Source: Elusimicrobiota bacterium
GTDB taxonomy: Bacteria > Elusimicrobiota > Elusimicrobia > UBA1565 > UBA9628
Direction of reading: 5' to 3'
Assembly (NCBI GenBank): GCA_028871595.1
Contig: JAGWMT010000177.1
Coordinates: 1-6,792 of the forward strand
Length of the DNA: 6,792 nucleotides
Part shown: in pieces, positions 1 to 6,283 of the stretch
Layout: every line of letters starts with the position of its first letter
How positions within the stretch are numbered: the stretch's first letter is position 1
Translations under genes and position numbers: made by a program
Notes under the pieces: generated by a model
What the model was told of the DNA's origin: nothing
Database searches by the model: none
What the model saw: the letters and a program-made list of their open reading frames with translations, nothing else

Positions 1-2
1 CG

Positions 3-1532
3 AACCTGGCCGACGCGTCGCCCGAGGCGATGAGCGACCGCGTCGTGACCGACCTGCTGGAGGCGGCGGGCCCGGACAACATCGCGCTGACGCGCACCAT
101 CGCCAAATTCTTTCCGGTGGCCGTCAACGACCGCGGCTTCGTCGTACGCCTGCGCAGCGAGCCGCTCAAGCCCATCGTGGCCAGCTTCGTCCTGAAGAAC
201 AAGGGCGCGCTGCAGAAACCGGGCGCCTTGGCGGAGCTGGTGACCTTGCTGGCGCGCGCGGCCAGCATCCCGCTGGACGCGCCCACGTCCACGCCGGATC
301 CGACGGGCGCCGGCGTGCAGGGCGTGGACTCCGCGCTGGGGCCCGTGGACCTGATCATCGTCCCGCCCTCGGGCGCACCGACCGCGTTCGCCGCCGAAAA
401 CGACGGCGCGGCGCTGGCCCGCGCCTTCGCCGCGGCGGGCCTGGACGCGGGGCTGCTGTCCCGCTACGAATCCACCCCGCGCGCGGCGCTGCCCGCGGCC
501 GGCGCCCTCTGGCTGTCGGCTCCGGAGCATAAGCTGTACGCGCTGACCTTGGCCCTGCAGAACCGGGGCTTCGCCGTTCGCGCCGCCTTGCCCGAATATC
601 CGTTGGCGCGGGGAACGCCGGGCGCCGGCGGGACGGTGCTGGACCTGGGCGACGGCCAGACGCCGCCGGTCCTGCCCGCGGGCGCAAACGTCTCTTTGGT
701 CCGCGTCCGCGCGGGTTCCGGCGTCTCCGAGGCCCGCGTCATGGCGGCCTTGGAGTCGGTCGCCGCCCGGGCGCGGGAGAACGGCGGGCCGGCGACGATC
801 TCCTTGGCGTTGGGCGCGCCGACCGGACGGCGCACGCCGCTGTCGGCGCAGATCGACCGGCTGGTCGCCTCGGGCGTGGGCGTGGTGGTGGGCGCGGGCA
901 ACGCGGGACCCGCCTTGGGCACGGTCGCGTCGCCCGGAGACGCGAAACTGGCGGTGGTCGTCGCGGCGGCGTCCCGCGAGGCCGGACTCCAGTTCTACTC
1001 ATCCCGCGGCACTCCTGAGGCGCCGCGCGTGACGTGGACCGACCTCGTCGACGATCTGGACGTCGGGGCGCCGCTGGCGGATGCGGCGGCCGCCGCCGCG
1101 CGCGGAACCGCCGCCGCGGCCGAGCGCACCGCGGAAAAGCTGTCCCGCTTGGCGAAGCTTCTGGCCGACGCTTACGCGGCGAAGGGCCGGACGCTTCCCG
1201 CGGGCTGGTTCCCGTTCCTGGCCTCCGTCGTGGCCGCGACGTTGACGCCGATGCCGGCGCACTCGTCCCATGAGGTCGGCGCGGGCCTCTTCAACGACGA
1301 AGACGGCGCGCGCGCCGCGCTGAGCGCCCGCTTGACCGACCTGGACGCGGTCGAGCGGGAGGCCGCCGAGCTTTCCGCGCGCGCGCAGACCGAGATCGCC
1401 CCGCCGCCGCCCGCTGCTCCGCCCCAGAGTTTGACCCGCCGGGTCCTGCGCGCGGTCGCGACGGCCGCTCTGGCGGTCTTGCCGTCCCGCGCGGCGGTGG
1501 AATCCATCACGTCCCGCCTGGTCGAGAAATGA
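3..1532 (+). CDS. Subtilase-fold (S8-like) protein with degenerate active site, C-terminal part; 5' end outside the window
   Basis: The frame is open to the left edge. The ATG at 30 has no properly spaced ribosome binding site, so the real start is probably upstream; numbering below counts from it. About 100 unrecognised residues come first. A subtilisin-like core follows: strand SLVRVRAGSG, then ISLALG, then VVVGAGNAGP with the oxyanion Asn at 291, then YSSRG near 323 (family FSSRGP), and near the end EVGAGLFN, which fits the usual subtilase ending. The catalytic Ser motif GTSMA reads GTAAA, putting Ala at 361. The best match to HGTHVAG is RGTPGAG at 194-200, with Arg for His. I find no convincing DTG Asp motif. 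It is therefore probably a proteolytically dead pseudo-subtilase, perhaps binding or structural. The end has a Pro-rich stretch (APPPPAAPP) and a basic, hydrophobic helix. Its TGA overlaps the next ATG by four bases, implying coupled translation. The fold is fairly sure; the role is unknown. Confidence 0.72.
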   Translation, partial: NLADASPEAMSDRVVTDLLEAAGPDNIALTRTIAKFFPVAVNDRGFVVRLRSEPLKPIVASFVLKNKGALQKPGALAELVTLLARAASIPLDAPTSTPDPTGAGVQGVDSALGPVDLIIVPPSGAPTAFAAENDGAALARAFAAAGLDAGLLSRYESTPRAALPAAGALWLSAPEHKLYALTLALQNRGFAVRAALPEYPLARGTPGAGGTVLDLGDGQTPPVLPAGANVSLVRVRAGSGVSEARVMAALESVAARARENGGPATISLALGAPTGRRTPLSAQIDRLVASGVGVVVGAGNAGPALGTVASPGDAKLAVVVAAASREAGLQFYSSRGTPEAPRVTWTDLVDDLDVGAPLADAAAAAARGTAAAAERTAEKLSRLAKLLADAYAAKGRTLPAGWFPFLASVVAATLTPMPAHSSHEVGAGLFNDEDGARAALSARLTDLDAVEREAAELSARAQTEIAPPPPAAPPQSLTRRVLRAVATAALAVLPSRAAVESITSRLVEK

Positions 1533-4500
1533 CCGTTTCGCGGTCTTTCCGCGCGCTGCTCGCGCTCCTGATCGCGGCGTCGTCGTCTCTGCCGGCGGCG
1601 GCGCAAGTCGTGGGCGTCGTCGAGTCCGCGGCGCGCCCTTTGGGGATCCCTTCGGCTCCGTTGGCGGTGTCCGCGACGCCGTCATTTGCCGCGCCTCTGA
1701 CCGCCGTCGTTCCGTCCGCGGCACCGTTCGCCCCGGCGCCCTCTCTTGCGGAAACCCCGGTCGCCCCTGCCGCGGCGGCGCCGGCTTCGGCCGTGGCGGC
1801 CGCGGTTTCTTCGGCCCCGCGCGCCGCGCCGGCTCATGCGGCGCTCCGTCATGAGTCCGCGGCCGCCGCGGGAGAGGCCCCGCGCGCCTTCCTGGGCGCG
1901 ATGTTCGACGGCGCATCGCCCAGGCCCGCGGCCGCCCTGCCGGTGTTCGCCGCGCCGTCCGCGGGGGAAGGCGCGTCGCTTCGGCCTGACGTCTCCTCCT
2001 GGTGGAAGGATCCCTCCGCCACGCGGGCCGCGGTCAGCGTCCCGTTGTACTCCCTGCGGCGCGAGGAGCACGACCCCGGCATCGGCAAATACACGGACCT
2101 GGGCCGGTACTACAAGAACGTCCTGGCCCCGCAGGGCGTGGACGCCGTTCTTCTCCTGCCGCATTTCGCGGTGCTCGACGACAGCCCCTACGCGCCGGTG
2201 AGCCTCCAGGCCTTGAACGAGGACAACGTGGATTGGTCCGCGGTGGACGAGGTCCGGGCGCGGCCGGAGCTGTTGGCGCGCTTGGACGCGCCCGGCCAGT
2301 CCGCGCGCGAGAGCGTGGACTACGCGGGGCTTCGTTCGCGCGAGGGCGCCGTGGCGCGCGAGGCCCTGGCGGCGTTCACCCGGGAGCAGATCGCGAGGAA
2401 CACGCCGCGCGCCGCCGAGTACCGGAATTTCCTGGACCGGAACGCGGGCTGGCTGGACGAGTACGGCGAATTCATGGCGTTGTCGGCCCTCATCGGCAAG
2501 CCCGCGCTCGACTGGACGCCGGAGGCGGTCGCCGCGGCGCGCCGCGACCCGTCGTTCTCCGGCCGCGTCGAGGCGCACCGCTTCGCGCAGTGGCACGCCG
2601 AGCGCCAACTCAAGGGTGCCTTGAACGAGATCCACGCCGCCGGCGGCAAGGCCCTCTTCGACGTGCCCATGTTCCGGGCGAAGAATTCCGTGGATGCCTG
2701 GAAGCGTCCGGAGCTGTTCGCGGACCTGCGCACGCGCAACCCCGGCATCGTGAACGCCTGGGTCCATGAGGATTGGAAGGATCTGGCGTTGTGGCGCTGG
2801 TCGAAGCTCAAGGAAAACGGATATCGGGCCGCGCTGGAGCCGTTCGACCGCTGGCTGTCGTTCGGCTTCGACGGGGCTCGGGTGGACGCTCTTCATTTCG
2901 CCTACTCGTTCGGCAACGGGCAGATGGCCAGCGGCGACGAGCCGGGGGAGGATTACGTGCGCGCGCTGGCGGCCGTCTTCGCCAAGCATGGGGCGCTCCC
3001 TCTGGCCGAGGCGTTCGAGGGCAAGGACGCCGACGCGCGCCGCCTGGGCTTCGTCACCGTGGGGGGGGACTGGAAGAAGGTCAGCTCCCACGACGATCCG
3101 CGCAGCCCCGACTTTCTGGGGCGATACTTCGGCGCGCTCAACGACGGCTCCTCGGGCGCGAACGCGAAGTTCGTGGCCTACACCTTGGGGGACGAGTGGC
3201 GCGACCCGTTTCCGGTCAAGGAGATGCGCAACGGCCGCTCGTACTGGAACTACCGCATTCCGCTCCCGTCGGACCCGGACTACGCCGACCGGGCGCGCTT
3301 CGACGCCCGGCCCCAATTGAAAGTCATGAAAGCCCTCAAGGACGGAGACGAGTGGAAGGACCGGCAGGCCGTCAGGACGCTCTTGGGAGAAGCCGCCGAC
3401 GCCTTCGTGAAGCATGAGAACGGCTCGGTGCAGATCTGGGCCGCCAGCATGGACTGGTTCCTCGAGGAGTGGGGGAGAGACACCTTCGTGTCCTTGCCCG
3501 GGCTTCTCCTCTCCACCGGACGCCACGAGGAGGCCAAGGAGAATATCCGCCGCTTCGCGAAGTTCGAGCACGAGGGCCTGATCCCCAACAAGATATGGGA
3601 CGCCGCGCGCTGGACGCCGGAAAAAGCGGACGGCGCGGACTACAACACCGCCGACGCGCCGATGTGGTTCATCGCCGCGATCAAGAAGACCGTCGAGGCG
3701 ACGGGCGACTGGAAGTTCGCCGCGGAAATGGCGCCGGTCGTGCGCCGCATCCTCGCGCGCTATCAATCCGGCACCGGCTATCAGCGCTACGGCCGCTTGA
3801 ACCGCATTGAGATGGACTCCGACGGGTTGATCGTGACGCCCGCGCAGGCCACCTGGATGGACGCCGACCCGGACGGCAAGGACAAGCCCGTCACGCCGCG
3901 CAACGGCAAGGCCGTGGAGATCAACGCGCTGTGGTACGCCAACCTGCGATTCGCCGCCGACTTGGAGCGACGCCTCGGCCTGCCCGCCGACGCGAACGCC
4001 CACGAGGCGCTGGCGGCGAAGGTGAAGGCCAGCTTCAACGCGAAGTTCTGGTTCGTCAATGAGGAGAACCGGAAGGCGTGGGGCGGGGACGGCGGCGCCC
4101 TGCGCGATGTGGTGGACGGCGACCCCCACGGCGGGGCGGTTCGTCCGAACATGATCTTCGCCGTCAGCCACGGCGGCGACCTCCTGTCGCCGGAGCGGCG
4201 CGCCGCGGTGGTGCTGGCCGTGACCAAGGACCTGCTCACGCGCTACGGCCTGCGCACCCTGTCGCCGCGAGACAGTGATTATCGCGCCCGCTACGAGACC
4301 TGGAAGCCGGCGGCGGAGAAGGACTTGGCCTATCATCAGGGCACGGTTTGGCCGTGGCTGATGGGCGCCTACTCCGAGGCGCTGGCCGGGGTGCGCCGCT
4401 CCCAAGGCTGGGACGAGGCGCGCATTCAAGCCGAGCAGCGCGCGTTGATGACGCCGTTGGTGGCGGCCCTGGCGGCGCGCCCCGAGGGCTCTTTGCCCGA

Positions 4501-4696
4501 GGTCTTCGACGGCGGGAACCCCGACGCGGCGCTGGCCAATTGGTCCTTGGACGATCCGAGGGGCCTCGACGGCGTCTTCACGGGTCCCGGCGACCAGAAC
4601 CGCGGGGGCACGCGCTCCCAGGCCTGGAGCGTGGCCGAAGTCCTTCGCGTCCTGATCGAGCGCGGGCTGGTGCCGGCCGGCTACGACGGACGGTAG
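1529..4696 (+). CDS. Secreted bifunctional glycogen-debranching-type enzyme: GH77 4-alpha-glucanotransferase fused to GH133 amylo-alpha-1,6-glucosidase
   Basis: Predicted to move maltooligosyl branches (GH77) and hydrolyse the exposed alpha-1,6 glucose (GH133). Residues 1-25 form a signal peptide cleaved after PAAA; 26 to about 160 are Ala/Pro-rich linker. GH77 spans about 165-610: VPLYSL, GIGKYTDL, DSPY (218-221), FDVPMF, DAWKRPELF. The three GH77 acidic residues appear present: D453 in ARVDALHF (nucleophile), E494 in LAEAFEG (acid/base), D522 after H521 in SSHDD. The conserved PPDxFSxxGQxWGNP loop is missing and shortened (about 398-422). GH133 spans about 612-1055: EWGRDTFVSLPGLLL (647-661), TWMDAD (775-780), VTPRNGK then VEINALWY (788-803), RPNMIFAVS (872-880), YGLRTLSP (906-913), AYHQGTVWPW (934-943), PEVFDGG (990-996, E991 a likely catalytic base), SQAWSVAEVLR. 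The usual bacterial GH133 N-terminal domain is absent, with GH77 in its place. Translation is coupled to the upstream pseudo-subtilase. Domain calls are strong; substrate and export site are inferred. Confidence 0.9.
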   Translation: MTVSRSFRALLALLIAASSSLPAAAQVVGVVESAARPLGIPSAPLAVSATPSFAAPLTAVVPSAAPFAPAPSLAETPVAPAAAAPASAVAAAVSSAPRAAPAHAALRHESAAAAGEAPRAFLGAMFDGASPRPAAALPVFAAPSAGEGASLRPDVSSWWKDPSATRAAVSVPLYSLRREEHDPGIGKYTDLGRYYKNVLAPQGVDAVLLLPHFAVLDDSPYAPVSLQALNEDNVDWSAVDEVRARPELLARLDAPGQSARESVDYAGLRSREGAVAREALAAFTREQIARNTPRAAEYRNFLDRNAGWLDEYGEFMALSALIGKPALDWTPEAVAAARRDPSFSGRVEAHRFAQWHAERQLKGALNEIHAAGGKALFDVPMFRAKNSVDAWKRPELFADLRTRNPGIVNAWVHEDWKDLALWRWSKLKENGYRAALEPFDRWLSFGFDGARVDALHFAYSFGNGQMASGDEPGEDYVRALAAVFAKHGALPLAEAFEGKDADARRLGFVTVGGDWKKVSSHDDPRSPDFLGRYFGALNDGSSGANAKFVAYTLGDEWRDPFPVKEMRNGRSYWNYRIPLPSDPDYADRARFDARPQLKVMKALKDGDEWKDRQAVRTLLGEAADAFVKHENGSVQIWAASMDWFLEEWGRDTFVSLPGLLLSTGRHEEAKENIRRFAKFEHEGLIPNKIWDAARWTPEKADGADYNTADAPMWFIAAIKKTVEATGDWKFAAEMAPVVRRILARYQSGTGYQRYGRLNRIEMDSDGLIVTPAQATWMDADPDGKDKPVTPRNGKAVEINALWYANLRFAADLERRLGLPADANAHEALAAKVKASFNAKFWFVNEENRKAWGGDGGALRDVVDGDPHGGAVRPNMIFAVSHGGDLLSPERRAAVVLAVTKDLLTRYGLRTLSPRDSDYRARYETWKPAAEKDLAYHQGTVWPWLMGAYSEALAGVRRSQGWDEARIQAEQRALMTPLVAALAARPEGSLPEVFDGGNPDAALANWSLDDPRGLDGVFTGPGDQNRGGTRSQAWSVAEVLRVLIERGLVPAGYDGR

Positions 4697-4718
4697 TTGG
4701 CGCGCGGTCCGTTTTCTT
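4686..4718 (+). terminator. Possible Rho-independent terminator on the stop codon of the debranching gene
   Basis: ACGGAC (4686-4691) can pair with GTCCGT (4707-4712) around a 15-base loop, and TTTTCTT follows at 4712-4718. The T-run stands out in this GC-rich sequence. The stem is only 6 bp, plus one possible G-T pair, and it overlaps the end of the debranching gene, so termination may be weak. If real, it separates the debranching gene from the cytochrome gene and makes the TTG at 4697, which lies in the loop, less likely as the cytochrome start. Confidence 0.4.
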
Positions 4719-5392
4719 GCTTTCATTGGGTGTTGACTCAATATTGGCGTTGTCTGGCGGCGGGCATCCTGGTCGTCTTCGTGTCCCCAGCGCGGGCCGG
4801 CGACGGTCTAGCGCGTTTCGACGCCGCCGGCTGCCGGGCGTGTCACCGCATCGGCTTGCGCGGCGGCGACGCGGGCCCGGATCTGACGCTCGTCGGCGTG
4901 CGTCGGCCGCGCGCGTGGATCGCGCTGTGGCTGAAGAGCCCGCACGCGTGGAAGCCGGATACCAAGATGCCGGAGCAGGGGTTGTCCGACGCGGACCGCG
5001 GCGCGCTGGCCGATTTCCTAGCGGCGCAGAAAGGCCAGGCCTGGGGCGAGGAGCGTCCTTGGCGCGGCGCCGAGCCCGGCGAGATCTCCGGCCGCGCCGT
5101 CTACCTGCGCGCGGGCTGCGTGGCCTGCCACGGTCCGGCCGGGCGCGGCGGACATCCGAATCCGGGCGCCCACGGAGACGTGATTCCGGCGCTGGCGCCT
5201 TTGATGTCGACTTATAACAAGGAAGAACTGAAGGCGAAGATTCGGAGCGGCGTCGTCCCCGAGACCAACGACGGGAGGACCGCCGCCGTGGTCATGCCGT
5301 CCTGGAAAGGCGTATTGGACGACGACGAATTGGACGCCCTGACGACGTACCTGCTCTCGCTCGGCGAGGGACAACCGAAGTCCGACTGGTGA
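4697..5392 (+). CDS. Exported dihaem c-type cytochrome, probable electron acceptor of the downstream PuuD-like membrane protein
   Basis: Two class I cytochrome c domains follow a signal peptide. Haem 1 binds at C46-H50 (CRACH), with M91 in TKMPEQG as the likely sixth ligand. Haem 2 binds at C141-H145 (CVACH), with M200 in VVMPSW as likely ligand. The export signal is the hydrophobic run LAAGILVVFVS ending PARA, with cleavage near residue 34. There is no lipobox, so it should be periplasmic or held by an uncleaved leader. The longest frame starts at TTG 4697, directly after the previous stop. GTG 4730 or TTG 4733 also leave a complete signal peptide, and none of the three has a clear ribosome binding site; GTG 4730 fits better if the 4686-4718 hairpin terminates transcription. 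Only four bases separate its stop from the PuuD-like gene, so the two are surely co-transcribed. The cytochrome call is firm; the partner is inferred. Confidence 0.87.
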   Translation: MARGPFSCFHWVLTQYWRCLAAGILVVFVSPARAGDGLARFDAAGCRACHRIGLRGGDAGPDLTLVGVRRPRAWIALWLKSPHAWKPDTKMPEQGLSDADRGALADFLAAQKGQAWGEERPWRGAEPGEISGRAVYLRAGCVACHGPAGRGGHPNPGAHGDVIPALAPLMSTYNKEELKAKIRSGVVPETNDGRTAAVVMPSWKGVLDDDELDALTTYLLSLGEGQPKSDW

Positions 5393-5396
5393 CCAG

Positions 5397-6212
5397 ATGA
5401 ATGATCTGAAGGAATGGCTGAGCTTGCTGCTGCGCTGGATGCACGTGATCACGGGCATCATGTGGATCGGCCAGACCTACTTGTTCAATTGGATGGAGAA
5501 GGCGTTCGAGCCGCCGCAGGACGCCGCGGCGAAGCCGAACATCTCGGGCGAGCTCTGGATGGTGCACGGCGGCGGATTTTATCTGGTCGAAAAACAAAAA
5601 TGGCCGGAGATCATGCCGCGCACCTTGCATTGGTTTAAATGGGAGTCGTTTTTTACATGGCTGTCGGGATTTTTTCTGTTGGCCGTCGTTTACTGGACCG
5701 GAGCGCCGCTGCAGGAGTACGGCGCGGAGTTGAGCCGCGCCGCCGCCGTGGGCATCTCCGTCGGGTCGCTCATTGGCGCCGTCGTCGTTTACCGTTTGAT
5801 TTGGAAAACGCCGCTGGGCCGTTCCGAGGCCGTGGGCGGTGTCGTGTGGGGCGTGTTCCTGATCGCCATGGGGTCGTTCCTGACGCGCTTCTTCAGCGCG
5901 CGCGCGGCGTATCTGCACGTCGGCGCCATGATGGGGACCGTCATGACCACCAACGTCTGGATGACCATCATTCCCAACCAGAAGAAAATCATGGCCATCA
6001 CCGACGCCGGCGGCCCGCCCCGGCCGGAGCTGTCCGCGCAGGCCAAGCGCTGTTCCAAGCACAACACGTTCATGTCGATGCCGCTCTTGTTCTTGATGCT
6101 GTCGAACCACTATCCGGCCATCACGTTCGGCGGAGCGCATCCGGCGCTGGTGCTGGCGGTTCTGCTCCCGGCGGGGGCCTTCGCGGCGTACTTGATCCGC
6201 GAGCACTCCTAG
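5397..6212 (+). CDS. PuuD-like integral membrane protein (Urate_ox_N family) without the fused cytochrome c domain
   Basis: The protein has 271 residues and about seven membrane helices, near 6-28, 83-100, 116-136, 146-164, 170-191, 224-240 and 246-267. The pattern matches the membrane part of PuuD, the cytochrome c-linked urate oxidase (PF06181). Matching motifs are LLRWMHVITGIMWIG (11-25, H16), GELWMVHGGGFY (51-62, H57), LHWFKWESFFTWLSGF (77-92, H78), YLHVGAMMGT then NVWMTIIPNQKK (172-197, H174), and AKRCSKHN then FLMLSNHYP (216-240, H222 and H238). The His residues in or near helices are plausible haem or active-site ligands. Characterised PuuD proteins are longer, with a C-terminal cytochrome c domain; this one ends right after the last helix, and a dihaem cytochrome is encoded four bases upstream. 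No other purine-degradation gene is visible, so urate as substrate is inferred from family only. The gene has several clusters of TTT Phe codons, unlike its neighbours. Confidence 0.85.
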   Translation: MNDLKEWLSLLLRWMHVITGIMWIGQTYLFNWMEKAFEPPQDAAAKPNISGELWMVHGGGFYLVEKQKWPEIMPRTLHWFKWESFFTWLSGFFLLAVVYWTGAPLQEYGAELSRAAAVGISVGSLIGAVVVYRLIWKTPLGRSEAVGGVVWGVFLIAMGSFLTRFFSARAAYLHVGAMMGTVMTTNVWMTIIPNQKKIMAITDAGGPPRPELSAQAKRCSKHNTFMSMPLLFLMLSNHYPAITFGGAHPALVLAVLLPAGAFAAYLIREHS

Positions 6213-6239
6213 CCGCCCGCCCCCCTTGACGGCGGGCGG
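6213..6239 (+). terminator. 9-bp GC hairpin just after the PuuD-like stop codon, possible terminator
   Basis: CCGCCCGCC (6213-6221) is perfectly complementary to GGCGGGCGG (6231-6239) around a 9-base loop, beginning on the first base after the TAG. No T-run follows, so it is not a classical intrinsic terminator. It could act with Rho, protect the 3' end of the mRNA, or slow polymerase. Its loop and right arm overlap the -35 box of the next gene's promoter. Confidence 0.45.
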
Positions 6240-6254
6240 GACGGACCCTATCCT
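6226..6254 (+). promoter_or_regulatory. Sigma70-type promoter for the coiled-coil secreted protein gene
   Basis: TTGACG (6226-6231) matches the -35 consensus at five of six bases. After exactly 17 bases comes TATCCT (6249-6254), matching the -10 consensus at four of six, including the first two and the last. Transcription would start near 6261, giving a leader of about 23 bases that just holds the ribosome binding site. It lies in the only real intergenic gap in the window, which supports it. Confidence 0.6.
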
Positions 6255-6272
6255 TCCGGAGGCGTCCGCCCC

Positions 6273-6283
6273 GAGGTGAAGGA
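6273..6283 (+). promoter_or_regulatory. Strong ribosome binding site fixing the start at 6284
   Basis: GAGGTGAAGGA lies directly upstream of ATG 6284. GAGGTG is spaced five bases from the start. It is the clearest Shine-Dalgarno sequence in the window; the other starts appear to depend on coupling to the preceding stop codon. Confidence 0.8.

Noticed and set aside
30..32. ATG at 30 as the true start of the first gene
   Set aside because: The frame is open to the left edge, the nearby GAGG is too close to serve as a ribosome binding site, there is no signal peptide, and a subtilase of this kind would be expected to extend further upstream.
2002..2769. Secondary + strand frames inside the debranching gene, such as 2002-2769 and 2773-3417
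   Set aside because: They are Arg/Gly/Pro-rich shadows of the main frame without domains or ribosome binding sites.
1529..3360. N-terminal half of the debranching protein as a GH13 alpha-amylase-type domain
   Set aside because: The order VPLYSL, DSPY, FDVPMF, DAWKRPELF, then RVD, AEA and HD follows the GH77 amylomaltase pattern, not the GH13 conserved regions.
1682..4741. A very long open frame on the - strand, antisense to the debranching enzyme gene
   Set aside because: Its translation is rich in Arg, Gly, Val, Pro and His with no recognisable domain, as expected opposite a GC-rich gene with G/C third positions. The + strand carries two clear enzyme domains over the same bases.
4733..4756. 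TTGACT as a -35 box for the cytochrome gene
   Set aside because: Nothing like a -10 box lies 16-18 bases downstream (the sequence there is GGCGGC), and a start that far down would remove the signal peptide.
5397..6212. PuuD-like gene as a CopD/cytochrome b-type membrane protein
   Set aside because: The combination GELWMVHGGGFY, LHWFKWE, IIPNQKK and LSNHYP is specific to the Urate_ox_N family and not to CopD.
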